From: a virus
Reading direction: 5' to 3' (one strand)
DNA: 64,000 nucleotides
IMG/VR virus record: IMGVR_UViG_3300018082_000009
Coordinates: 1-64,000 of that record
Positions 1 to 7,330 of this stretch are shown here, piece by piece. How positions within the stretch are numbered: position 1 is the first letter of the stretch; each line of letters begins with the position of its first letter. The notes beneath the pieces were generated by a model. It saw nothing but the letters and a program-made list of their open reading frames with translations, made no database searches and was not told the DNA's origin. The position numbers and the translations under genes are program-made.

Positions 1-51
1 CCCATCGAAGATTTCGATCCGGAGACGAAGAAGTGGGTGTCTCATGGCTGA
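1..51 (+). CDS. 3' end of an upstream gene (partial)
   Basis: The first 16 codons form an open frame that ends at TGA 49-51 and overlaps the ATG of the next gene at 44, in the same coupled style as the genes that follow. The residues include FDPETKKW. Too little is present to assign a function. By position it is probably another member of the effector group. Confidence 0.6.
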   Translation, partial: PIEDFDPETKKWVSHG

Positions 52-1426
52 TCTGACGCTGGAAGTGGCCCAGTCGCACCGGGAGGCTCCCCATCAGACG
101 GGATTCTCGACCAAGCAGCACGCCGCAAGGCGGAAGAAGCGGAAGAAGAAGCCCCCTGTGCAATTAATTGCACAAAAATTTGTCAGTGTGCTAAAGTATA
201 GCCCAGCACAGCCCCGTGATGACCAAGGACAGTGGACCACGGGTGGCTTGCCCACACTGCCCAAGGTGAGTGGGATCCTCGATGCGATTCACCGAGCGGA
301 TGGGGGGTTCACCTACCATGCGGTGACAGGGGAGCAACCCACCACCGGCTTCGCGTTGTCGTTGCATCCAGACCGTGAAGCGATCATGGACGATTCGCAG
401 GCCACGGTCGTGGCGCTGGCGCAGTATGCCGCGAAGAACTGGGATTTGCTCAAGGAATCAGGCAATTTCATGGGCGGGTGGCACAATCCAGACGATGGAA
501 AGGTCTATCTGGACGTGTCTACCGTGGTGAAGACCGCAGAGGAAGCGGATCGCCTCGCCCGTGAGGCCAAGCAGATTGCCTACTTCGATTTGGTCAAGGG
601 GCAATCAATCAAGATCGGAACACGACATGCCGCAAAAGCCGACACTGCATCTCACAGGTCCACAGGACGGACCACCGACACTCGCAGACCTGATCGCCCT
701 CTCCAAGCGGTTGACGGGACGGGATCCCACGCCGGAGGAAATCGAGCAGGCGAAGCAGATTCTTTCACAACAGTCCTGAAGTATAGCCCTACCCAACAGC
801 GAGACAAATCTGGACGGTGGACGGAGGGTGGTGGCGCAGGCCCTGCAAAGCTCCCCCCAGCGGTGCTGAAAGCTCTGAAGGGCAAGCGCACGGTGGGAGC
901 AGATGGAGTGGTGGGTCAGACGGACTTCGATCCTCCTGTAGTCTTGTCACAGGCACAGCGCAAGGCGTTCGTGAAGAAACACGCGGAACGTGAGACAGAA
1001 ATGGACGTGGCGTTCGACGCCGAGGGTCGCATTGTGGCCATGCGGTCGGATGGTCAGAAGACTTCGACGTATCCAGCACTCCACGAGAACAAAGTCGAGG
1101 GTATGCACAATCATCCGAATGGACACGCCATCCAGTCGTGGGAAGACTTCAAGATGTCGGCTGACCATCCTGTGACAACGGTGGCCAAGCGGGAGGATGG
1201 TGTCATTGAGACGATGCGAGTGACGATGACCCCCTTGGGGAAGAAGTCTTTCGTTGCAGATATGCGAAAGGTGTTTGAGTGGGCTCAGGGGTTAGAGATG
1301 GAGACGATTCGAAAGCAATGGGCCGCAGGAGAGCAGATCAAGAGCAGTGAAGCTGTGATCCGGACCTACGAGAGAGCGTGGCAGGCCATGGTAGACGCCG
1401 AGTATGTCACGGTGGAGCGGTCATGA
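44..1426 (+). CDS. Two-module effector-like protein with JAMM-like C-terminal domain
   Basis: A protein of 460 residues with a basic N-terminus (about residues 29-37) and two copies of the recurring module: VLKYSPAQPRDDQGQW at about residue 49 and VLKYSPTQQRDKSGRW at about residue 244. Between them lies an unrecognised domain with the segments GGFTYH and GGWHNPDDGK. The C-terminal part has HNHP at residues 355-358 followed by S365 and D368. That matches the H-x-H-x7-S-x2-D metal site of JAMM/RadC-type proteins, which are zinc isopeptidases or nuclease-like proteins. I infer a metalloprotease-like effector. Residues about 195-243 look like out-of-frame translation, because a better-looking gene lies in another frame at 627-779. 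The ORF may therefore be a fusion of two former genes. Its stop overlaps the ATG of the ADP-ribosyltransferase gene. Confidence 0.65.
   Translation: MADLTLEVAQSHREAPHQTGFSTKQHAARRKKRKKKPPVQLIAQKFVSVLKYSPAQPRDDQGQWTTGGLPTLPKVSGILDAIHRADGGFTYHAVTGEQPTTGFALSLHPDREAIMDDSQATVVALAQYAAKNWDLLKESGNFMGGWHNPDDGKVYLDVSTVVKTAEEADRLAREAKQIAYFDLVKGQSIKIGTRHAAKADTASHRSTGRTTDTRRPDRPLQAVDGTGSHAGGNRAGEADSFTTVLKYSPTQQRDKSGRWTEGGGAGPAKLPPAVLKALKGKRTVGADGVVGQTDFDPPVVLSQAQRKAFVKKHAERETEMDVAFDAEGRIVAMRSDGQKTSTYPALHENKVEGMHNHPNGHAIQSWEDFKMSADHPVTTVAKREDGVIETMRVTMTPLGKKSFVADMRKVFEWAQGLEMETIRKQWAAGEQIKSSEAVIRTYERAWQAMVDAEYVTVERS
159..172. repeat. Palindrome TGCAATTAATTGCA
   Basis: Exact copy of the dispersed palindrome; with flanks it is a perfect 16-base palindrome (158-173). 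It encodes part of VQLIA and ends 15 bases before the first peptide module of this gene. Confidence 0.85.
627..779 (+). CDS. Possible 50-residue overlapping gene
   Basis: This frame encodes 50 residues beginning MPQKPTLHL and containing LADLIALSKRLTG and PTPEEIEQAKQIL, which reads as two natural amphipathic helices with codon choice like its neighbours. The frame of the longer ORF over the same stretch gives an Arg/Thr/His-rich sequence that does not look like protein. Either this is a true gene nested in the longer ORF, or an insertion or deletion (or assembly error) near it fused the flanking frames. The ribosome binding site is weak (GGA about 9 bases before the ATG). Confidence 0.5.
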   Translation: MPQKPTLHLTGPQDGPPTLADLIALSKRLTGRDPTPEEIEQAKQILSQQS

Positions 1427-2766
1427 CGCCCGTCTTGATTGATGATTCGGAATTCCTCCGGCTGAAGAAGAAGTTTGCCTATCTCTCGACACCACCACCC
1501 ACGCCCACGCAGAAGTACGACCCCAACCAGCCCCGCGATGAGCAGGGACAGTGGTCGAAGACCACCGGCCGCACGTTCACCAGTGACGAGGGGTATGAGT
1601 GGCACGAGAAGGGACCAGCGGCGGAGTGGGCGAAGGCGCTCCCCTACAAGGACGCACAGGCTATCAACGGCTATGCAGGTTTCGGCTACCACGACATCAA
1701 CGATTTGCGGCGAGGGACGTATAAGACGCCGGTCAAGAACCATTTTGTCCGAGCCGCGACGGTCGAGGAGATGAAGCGCGTCGGGTGGGATCCTGAGAAG
1801 AACGAGTGGGTGCCCAGCATCAAAGTGCGAGAGGGTGAATTCAAAACGGGATATCCGATTGATCCACGGGATGCGATTACTCCTGAATCCATTGCCCGTT
1901 TTGGGCATCCGATGGGTAGACGGAATCCGAGTGATTTTGATCCGGAGGATCCTTACCATCGGGTGGATGACGGGCGTATTGTCGTTAACCAATACTATCG
2001 TCCGGTGGAGGGTGGCCCGCCGATGATGTTCAGCATCCAGAAGGCGGGTCCGGATCTGGAGCAGTTGCAGCAAGTGCAGAAGGCCGCAGACGCGCTGGAT
2101 GACCTGATCACAAATCGGGGCTATGTCTTGCCGGAGGCTATCACGGTGGAGCGTGGAGCCTACCTCCCCGGCATTTCGTATGAAGACCTGAAGGCGATGG
2201 AAGACCCGTGGCCGGATGAGAGCAAGGCCATCTGGGAGGAGAAGGGATTCACGTCCACGATGGTCGGTGATGCGGGAGGACGCGCCAAGAGCTACCCGGC
2301 ACTGGGTAAGTGGGAGAGCATCAGCCACCGGCACGGGTCAGCCTCTGGGGTGCTGGTGAAGCATCAGGACGAGGTGGGGTCAGCGGTGCGGTTCCACATC
2401 ACCCTCCCGGAGGGCACCAAGGTGGCCCCGGTGGAAGGCGTGCGACGGTTGCGGCACGAGTTTCCTCGTATTCCGAATCCTGAGCCGATGGGGCCGAAAG
2501 AACTGGCCGATCCGTTTTGGCAGGAACATCCGGACCTGTGGCAAGTCACGGACTACACGCAGGCCCCCAAAGTGAATGCTGAGGATCTGACCGACAAGGG
2601 ACGACGCACGGAAAGTGAGTTGTTGCTGGGCAGTGGAGCCCGGTTCCGGGTGACGAAAGTTCACCACGGGCAGAAATACCTCGTGGGTGACCCCACGCTG
2701 AAAGACGTGCCGATTGTCGAGGTATACTTGGAATATATCGGTGGCGGCAGTAGCCAAGGAGACTGA
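1423..2766 (+). CDS. ADP-ribosyltransferase effector with N-terminal module
   Basis: A protein of 447 residues. The ATG at 1423 is chosen because it overlaps the preceding stop and has a GGAG upstream; a longer frame from 1378 gives an unlikely Arg-rich start. The recurring module QKYDPNQPRDEQGQW begins near residue 30. The C-terminal half fits an arginine-type mono-ADP-ribosyltransferase: R244 in VERGAY, the STS element in GFTSTM at about 277-279, and the ExE pair E397/E399 in TESELLL followed by GARFRV. Enzymes of this R-S-E class move ADP-ribose from NAD to target proteins, and T4-type phages deliver such enzymes from the virion to change host proteins. Delivery here is inferred. The segment ALPYKDAQAINGY resembles the helix before the active site of this family. 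Confidence 0.8.
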   Translation: MTPVLIDDSEFLRLKKKFAYLSTPPPTPTQKYDPNQPRDEQGQWSKTTGRTFTSDEGYEWHEKGPAAEWAKALPYKDAQAINGYAGFGYHDINDLRRGTYKTPVKNHFVRAATVEEMKRVGWDPEKNEWVPSIKVREGEFKTGYPIDPRDAITPESIARFGHPMGRRNPSDFDPEDPYHRVDDGRIVVNQYYRPVEGGPPMMFSIQKAGPDLEQLQQVQKAADALDDLITNRGYVLPEAITVERGAYLPGISYEDLKAMEDPWPDESKAIWEEKGFTSTMVGDAGGRAKSYPALGKWESISHRHGSASGVLVKHQDEVGSAVRFHITLPEGTKVAPVEGVRRLRHEFPRIPNPEPMGPKELADPFWQEHPDLWQVTDYTQAPKVNAEDLTDKGRRTESELLLGSGARFRVTKVHHGQKYLVGDPTLKDVPIVEVYLEYIGGGSSQGD

Positions 2767-2937
2767 ATGGCCCTGAAATTCGTGGAAAAAGCGGAAAAAC
2801 CACAAGAAGACCCGAAAAAACTGCCGGAAGGGGCAGATCGGTTCATGTGGACCGAGGTGCCGGAGTCAGCCCAGCGACCGGTGATCAAGAAGACGGATTA
2901 CGCATGGATTCTGAAGGGGGAGAAACCGACTGCTTGA
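2767..2937 (+). CDS. Small hypothetical protein
   Basis: A protein of 56 residues that starts directly after the stop of the ADP-ribosyltransferase gene. It is charged, with a Lys/Glu/Pro-rich N-terminus (VEKAEKPQEDPKK) and an aromatic C-terminal part (DRFMWTEVPE and DYAWILKG). No family was recognised. Its TGA stop lies inside the -35 box TTGACA of the next promoter, so it closes the effector operon. Confidence 0.6.
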   Translation: MALKFVEKAEKPQEDPKKLPEGADRFMWTEVPESAQRPVIKKTDYAWILKGEKPTA

Positions 2938-2962
2938 CAAACCAATTCCCCCGTGCTATCGT
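2934..2962 (+). promoter_or_regulatory. sigma70-type promoter, first of a tandem pair
   Basis: TTGACA at 2934-2939, a 17-base spacer, and TATCGT at 2957-2962 preceded by TGC (extended -10). The -35 box contains the stop codon of the gene before. A second promoter follows 73 bases downstream, ahead of the dikinase-like gene; the stretch between them holds no convincing gene. Confidence 0.75.
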
Positions 2963-3006
2963 GGGTGGAGTAGCAGAGGTGACGACGGGACGGCAGGCAG
3001 TAGGGC

Positions 3007-3036
3007 TTGACAAACCGCAGTGTCTGGTGCTACACT
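3007..3036 (+). promoter_or_regulatory. sigma70-type promoter for the dikinase-like gene
   Basis: TTGACA at 3007-3012, an 18-base spacer, and TACACT at 3031-3036 with TGC before it. The same TGCTACACT string occurs in the promoter at 16677. The leader then carries TGGAGTGGGG before the ATG at 3081. Confidence 0.8.
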
Positions 3037-3080
3037 CGTTCTAGGTTAGATTTTCTCCAATGGAGTGGGGGCACACGACA

Positions 3081-5036
3081 ATGCAATTCTTCTCATTCGG
3101 ATTCGGCAACGAAGGCACAGGGTCTGTCGATGAACTCGGCGGCAAGGGTGCGGGCCTCCTGTGGCTGGCCAAGGAAGGCGTCCCGGTTCCTCCGGGGTTC
3201 GTCATCCCCACGTCGGTCTGGGCGGAGTACGACAAGAAGCCGAAGGGCACGATGAAGGCGATTGCCAAGGCCCTGCCCGCGTATCTCTACAAGCTGGAGG
3301 CGCACTTCGGCTATCTGCCGCTTCTCTCCGTCCGCTCTGGTGCCCGTGTCTCATGTCCCGGCATGATGGACACGATCCTCAACGTGGGGATCGATGACTC
3401 CAACGTGGCGGAGTGGGCTACTCGTCTTGGCCCGAAGTGCTTCGGTGATTCGTTCCAGCGTCTGGTCGAGATGTACGGCTCGGTGGTCAAGGGTCTGCGT
3501 CGGGAGTCGCTGAGTGGCACCCTGAAGGCTTCGCTGGAGTCTTACGAGGCTCAGACGGGTGAGACGTTTCCCGCTGCCGAGGCGCAGTTGCTGGGTGCGA
3601 TTGAAGCGGTCTTCAAGTCATGGGACAACAACCGTGCGGACGAATACCGCAGGATGCATGGCTACGACCGCTCGTGGGGTACGGCCGTCACGGTGCAGGC
3701 CATGGTCTTCGGCAACATGGACGAGCAGAGCGGGTCTGGTGTCCTCTTCACCCGGAACCCGGACACAGGCGGCATGATCGTCACGGGTGAGTGGCTTCCG
3801 AATGCACAGGGCGAGGATATCGTGGCGGGCATCCGTACTCCTCAGCCGCTGGAGACGATGAAGCTGTGGAGCCCGGTGGTCCACGATGCTCTGCTCGATA
3901 CGGTCATCAAGCTGGAGAACCTGAAGCAGGATATGCTGGACATCGAGTTCACGATTCAGAGCGGGGCGCTCTATCTCCTGCAGGTTCGCAGTGGCAAGCG
4001 CAGTGCGACGGCGGCTCTGAAGATTGCGGTGGACATGGTCAAGCAGGGGCTGATTGATGCTCCGACCGCTGTGAAGCGTGTCTCAGCGAAGCAGTTCGAC
4101 TTGGCCCAGATGGCCTCGATTGACCCGAAGTTCACCAAGGAGCCCGCGTATCAGGGCATCGGAGCCTGCTCTGGTGTGGTGACGGGCAAGCCAGTGTTCA
4201 GCCGCAAGGATGCAATTGAGTGCAAGGAACCCTGCATCCTCGTGACGCACGAAACCACGCCGGATGATATCGCCGGAATGGCGGCAGCGGTGGGCGTGCT
4301 GACGATGGTCGGCGGGCTCACGAGTCACGCGGCAGTCGTTGCACGAGCGATGGACCGGGCCTGTGTCGTGGGCGTGGGTGCCTCTATCGAGGCGTTCAAG
4401 GACATCGAAGTCCTGAGCCTCGACGGAGCCACGGGCCGCATCTGGGCGGAGGTGGTCCCTATCATCAACGGGCAGACCAACGGGGTGGTGCGAGACTTCA
4501 ACGCGCTGGTGTCGGATGCACTGGGCATCGTGCCGGTCATCTTCTCAGCCCCAGAGTATCCGATGAAGGAAGCCCTGCTCTACTTGGGCGACCAGATTCT
4601 GGACCCCATCAAGGCGGCGGAGACGGTGGTCAATGCCACAGCCAAGGTCGGCAAGCTCTATCTGGATCTGGTGCCCTCGACGGAAGAGACACGCTTCCTG
4701 AATCTCGTGACGGCGCACGACCACACGGCCAAGGTGCTGGACATCCTTCACGCGGTGATGCCCGATGGCAATGATGGTCTGGTGTTGGTGGTGAGTGACA
4801 AGTACGCGACCAAGTTCTCACGCATCGTGCCGGGTGCGGATCTGCGAAGCATCGTGATGTCAGGGGCTGAACTGGTCCTCGACGGGATCGATACGACGGA
4901 CCCGGCCGTCCAGCGGGTGCTGGCGTGGCGGCAGGCGGAGGGTTGCACGGTGGTATCCATCGGCAAGTACCTCGCAGGTAGCAAGTCCATGATTTCAGTG
5001 TCGCAGGCACTGCAGGTTCTTGGGGAGGGTGCATAA
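3081..5036 (+). CDS. Pyruvate phosphate dikinase-like protein lacking the usual C-terminal domain
   Basis: A protein of 651 residues. The ATG at 3081 follows TGGAGTGGGG at the right distance; an in-frame ATG at 3060 overlaps that site. The N-terminal ATP-grasp part is clear: GGKGAGLLWLA, LSVRSGARVSCPGMMDT, VLFTRNPDTG and LLQVRSGKRS. A swivelling phosphohistidine domain follows, with GGLTSHAAVVAR and the expected catalytic H416. Whole pyruvate phosphate dikinases are about 870-900 residues and end in a PEP/pyruvate TIM barrel with its own motifs. Here the last 200 residues show none of them. The protein can plausibly take phosphate from ATP onto histidine, but its acceptor is unknown. It could be an altered dikinase or a phosphotransferase for another substrate. 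It has its own promoter and heads an operon with the CsrA-like gene. Confidence 0.85.
   Translation: MQFFSFGFGNEGTGSVDELGGKGAGLLWLAKEGVPVPPGFVIPTSVWAEYDKKPKGTMKAIAKALPAYLYKLEAHFGYLPLLSVRSGARVSCPGMMDTILNVGIDDSNVAEWATRLGPKCFGDSFQRLVEMYGSVVKGLRRESLSGTLKASLESYEAQTGETFPAAEAQLLGAIEAVFKSWDNNRADEYRRMHGYDRSWGTAVTVQAMVFGNMDEQSGSGVLFTRNPDTGGMIVTGEWLPNAQGEDIVAGIRTPQPLETMKLWSPVVHDALLDTVIKLENLKQDMLDIEFTIQSGALYLLQVRSGKRSATAALKIAVDMVKQGLIDAPTAVKRVSAKQFDLAQMASIDPKFTKEPAYQGIGACSGVVTGKPVFSRKDAIECKEPCILVTHETTPDDIAGMAAAVGVLTMVGGLTSHAAVVARAMDRACVVGVGASIEAFKDIEVLSLDGATGRIWAEVVPIINGQTNGVVRDFNALVSDALGIVPVIFSAPEYPMKEALLYLGDQILDPIKAAETVVNATAKVGKLYLDLVPSTEETRFLNLVTAHDHTAKVLDILHAVMPDGNDGLVLVVSDKYATKFSRIVPGADLRSIVMSGAELVLDGIDTTDPAVQRVLAWRQAEGCTVVSIGKYLAGSKSMISVSQALQVLGEGA
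4211..4224. repeat. Palindrome variant TGCAATTGAGTGCA
   Basis: Near-copy of the dispersed palindrome, in the phosphohistidine region of the dikinase-like gene. The right arm reads AGTGCA instead of ATTGCA. Confidence 0.6.
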
Positions 5037-5037
5037 A

Positions 5038-5304
5038 ATGGCGCTCAGCATCGGAGTCTCAGTTGGGAGTAAGATTGATGTGGGGGGCCATATGCTGCAC
5101 GTGAAAGCATTGGTCCACCCCAACGTCGTGGTGGTCACGCTGGACCGGGGAGAAGAGATTGTCATCAGCGAGGCCAGAGCCGTGGAGATTCTCCCCGGCG
5201 TGAAAGTGCAGTCTGGGTCCGGGGGCAACCGGTTGGCCTTCCATGCGGCCAAGTCGATTCGGATTTCCCGTGTTGGGGAACCATCGACACCTAAAGGGGA
5301 ATGA
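5038..5304 (+). CDS. CsrA-like small protein
   Basis: An 88-residue protein. The ATG at 5038 has GGGGAGGG just upstream; a longer frame from 5020 overlaps the previous gene. The string VVVVTLDRGEEIVI, followed by ILPGVKVQ and RLAFHAAKSIRISRVG, resembles the beta-strand order and the R-L-A-h-x-A-P-x-x-I-x-I-x-R segment of CsrA-like RNA-binding proteins. It is longer than cellular CsrA (about 60 residues), with an N-terminal extension. If correct, it would bind GGA-containing leaders of phage or host mRNAs. The assignment rests on pattern only. Confidence 0.45.
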   Translation: MALSIGVSVGSKIDVGGHMLHVKALVHPNVVVVTLDRGEEIVISEARAVEILPGVKVQSGSGGNRLAFHAAKSIRISRVGEPSTPKGE

Positions 5305-5630
5305 CCGTGCAGATCAATGACAAAGTCCTGCGAGTGTTGCAGGCCGAGAAGATATCCGCAGATGAGTTGTACCACATGCTGGACGAGGTGGCGTTCACCT
5401 CTCTGCGGGGCTGCAACCGGCGCTACTTCCAGTGGCTGTTCCTCGTGAAGGACAACGTCCTGCAGGACATGCAGCGAGTAGAATTGGTGGAGGTGGGCCG
5501 AGGCCCCCATCGCATGCTGGAGGAGCACGAGCCGTGTAACGGCGCAGGCTGTAGATCCTGTGGCTGGATCGGGTCCGTGTCGCGGGCCATCGAGGATACG
5601 ACCGAGCGAGCGATGCACGCGGCTCGTTGA
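5301..5630 (+). CDS. Small protein with DnaJ-type Cys cluster
   Basis: A 109-residue protein whose ATG overlaps the stop of the CsrA-like gene, with AAAGGGGA upstream. The C-terminal part holds CNGAGCRSCGW, a CxGxGCxxCG arrangement like half of a DnaJ zinc knuckle, so one zinc ion may be bound with partner residues that are not obvious. The rest is helical and unrecognised. The TGA stop is part of the next -35 box. Confidence 0.7.
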   Translation: MTVQINDKVLRVLQAEKISADELYHMLDEVAFTSLRGCNRRYFQWLFLVKDNVLQDMQRVELVEVGRGPHRMLEEHEPCNGAGCRSCGWIGSVSRAIEDTTERAMHAAR

Positions 5631-5656
5631 CAAATTCACAGGTGACGTGGTAGGAT
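5627..5656 (+). promoter_or_regulatory. sigma70-type promoter
   Basis: TTGACA at 5627-5632, an 18-base spacer, and TAGGAT at 5651-5656. The upstream stop codon lies within the -35 box. The leader carries CAAGGAGTGAGG ahead of the phosphatase gene. Confidence 0.7.
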
Positions 5657-5689
5657 CAAGACCGGTCACAATCTCAAGGAGTGAGGCAG

Positions 5690-6169
5690 ATGGCGTTAGG
5701 ACAGTTGAGAATCCCGCTGAACAGGCGGCAGTATTTCGTGGTGACAGGCGGGCCGTTCTTCGATTGCCCAAAGACCATGGTCGGCGTCAAGATGGCGAAG
5801 GAGATTCGGCAGACGTGCGCTGTCGATATCCCGACCGAGGATTTCAAGACGCCCGACCGCAAGGTGCTCACCAGCGGGCTGGAGAAGGCCCTGAACCTGT
5901 TGTTGGACGGTGAGCCCCTGTATGTGGGCTGCATGGGCGGCAAGGGGCGTACAGGGCTCTTCATGGCGGTGCTGGCGAAAGCCTTCGGGGTCAAGAACCC
6001 GGTCGAGTACGTGCGGAAGCACTACTACGCACATGCGGTCGAGACGAAGGACCAGTACGCGTTCGTGGAGCGGTTCCCCATCACCCCCGAGGTGCAGGCG
6101 AAGATCAAGCGGGCCAAGCGGTGGGCGTGGACCCGGTTCTGGAAAACAAATCTGACCGATGCCGTTTGA
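5690..6169 (+). CDS. Dual-specificity-type protein phosphatase 1
   Basis: A 159-residue protein. The ATG at 5690 lies 8-9 bases after AAGGAG; the GTG at 5681 is inside that site. The active-site loop is GCMGGKGRTG, with nucleophile C81 and R87 in the CX5R pattern of protein tyrosine and dual-specificity phosphatases. The usual His before the Cys is Gly. The downstream VRKHYYAHAVET has a counterpart, VRKHYCKKAVEA, in the second phosphatase at 7331, so the two are paralogues. A general-acid Asp may lie in the segment VDIPTEDFKTPD. The substrate is unknown; a host phosphoprotein or a phosphate made by the neighbouring dikinase-like or kinase proteins are possibilities. Confidence 0.8.
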   Translation: MALGQLRIPLNRRQYFVVTGGPFFDCPKTMVGVKMAKEIRQTCAVDIPTEDFKTPDRKVLTSGLEKALNLLLDGEPLYVGCMGGKGRTGLFMAVLAKAFGVKNPVEYVRKHYYAHAVETKDQYAFVERFPITPEVQAKIKRAKRWAWTRFWKTNLTDAV

Positions 6170-6194
6170 CAAACGGTTCAGGTGCTGGTAAACT
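6166..6194 (+). promoter_or_regulatory. sigma70-type promoter
   Basis: TTGACA at 6166-6171, a 17-base spacer, and TAAACT at 6189-6194. The phosphatase stop codon 6167-6169 lies inside the -35 box. CCAAGGAGTGGGG precedes the next ATG. Confidence 0.8.
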
Positions 6195-6231
6195 CTCTGT
6201 AGTCACGTTTTTCCTCCAAGGAGTGGGGTTC

Positions 6232-7326
6232 ATGAAGTTTCTTCCAAACAATACGCTGGCGTACTTCAACGCGGCACCGCAGACGCACCAGCACAACCTG
6301 TCGGAACTGCCGACAGCGGTCTTCGCCCAGTCCACGCTGGAGTACAAGAAGAATTGCGACCAAGCCTCTCCCAACAATGACGCCGTCTCGTTCTACACGC
6401 TGAACCACTGCGCCTCCATCGTCCGGAAGCTGTTCACGGCAAACGAACCGCTCCCGGCGTGGGCACAGTCGATCATGCAGACCTATACGGACGTGGCGAT
6501 GGCACAGGGTGAGCGGATGTTGCATTACATCCTCTGCATCACGACGCGTGAGACGCGTCACCTGAAGTCCTGCACCACGCCGTTCTGGAATCAGGTCAAG
6601 GCCAAGTGGGGCCAGCAGGGAGTGGACATCCTCCGGCACATCTCCAGCAATGGGGGCGAGGATACGGCGATGAACAAGTACCTCGTGACGCCACCGGACA
6701 TCTCGATTGGCGACTACACGAAGCTCCTGTCCTACGCGTTCCACAATGCGGGCCACTCCGGCTGGAGCGGCGGCTACGGCGGGCACCCGTGGGGCGACGT
6801 GACCGATGCATGCATTGCCATGCTGACGGGCGTCACCTCGATGGAGATGCTGGTGGATACCGGCTATACGCTGGCCCACAACGGTGGTCCCATCTTCAAC
6901 AAGGGCATGATGTACTCGCATTACGACGGGCACTTCATGACCATCCTCGACGTGCAGAGGTCGGGGCAGATGCTGGACCTGATGTTCGAAACCCAGACGC
7001 TGGGCATCAAGAAAACGGTAGAGGCGGAGGGGGCAGCACAGTTGATCAAGATGCACCGTCCACAGGAGTGCAAGGGGTATCTCGACTGGAAGCTGGTCGA
7101 TGAACTGCGTCCCCAGAAGGACAAGGATTCGAATCCCGGCAAGTACGCCGCGCAGACGAAGGCTCAGAAGCAGGCGACCGTGAAGCCGAAGGCTGTCAAG
7201 GCGGCGGCGAAGGCTCCGAAGGTCGAGCCCACAATGACGACGCTGCTCGGCAAGAAGGTCAAGGTAACCGGTGCGTGGAAGGTGGCCCCCCATCAGACCG
7301 TGACCGTGGTTGAAAGGGCGGAGTAG
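6232..7326 (+). CDS. Conserved-looking protein of unknown function between two phosphatases
   Basis: A 364-residue protein. The ATG at 6232 is set by CCAAGGAGTGGGG directly before it; the frame is open from 6121 but that part overlaps the promoter. The first 300 residues appear globular, with GHSGWSGGYGGHPWGDV and AHNGGPIFNKGMMYSHYDGH rich in Gly, His and aromatic residues, which could hold a metal or cofactor. The C-terminal 60 residues are Lys/Ala/Pro-rich, like a flexible tail, and end in a small beta segment. I do not recognise the family. Its place between two phosphatases suggests a shared pathway with them. Confidence 0.75.
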   Translation: MKFLPNNTLAYFNAAPQTHQHNLSELPTAVFAQSTLEYKKNCDQASPNNDAVSFYTLNHCASIVRKLFTANEPLPAWAQSIMQTYTDVAMAQGERMLHYILCITTRETRHLKSCTTPFWNQVKAKWGQQGVDILRHISSNGGEDTAMNKYLVTPPDISIGDYTKLLSYAFHNAGHSGWSGGYGGHPWGDVTDACIAMLTGVTSMEMLVDTGYTLAHNGGPIFNKGMMYSHYDGHFMTILDVQRSGQMLDLMFETQTLGIKKTVEAEGAAQLIKMHRPQECKGYLDWKLVDELRPQKDKDSNPGKYAAQTKAQKQATVKPKAVKAAAKAPKVEPTMTTLLGKKVKVTGAWKVAPHQTVTVVERAE

Positions 7327-7330
7327 TCAC

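Noticed and set aside
1366-2334. Long minus-strand open frame (322 codons)
   Set aside because: It lies opposite the ADP-ribosyltransferase gene, has no ribosome binding site, and its Arg/Leu/His-rich product is what a GC-biased coding strand gives in reverse.
2938-3060. A short gene between the tandem promoters (GTG near 2980)
   Set aside because: It would give only about 20 residues that read through the second promoter; no ribosome binding site or protein-like sequence is seen.
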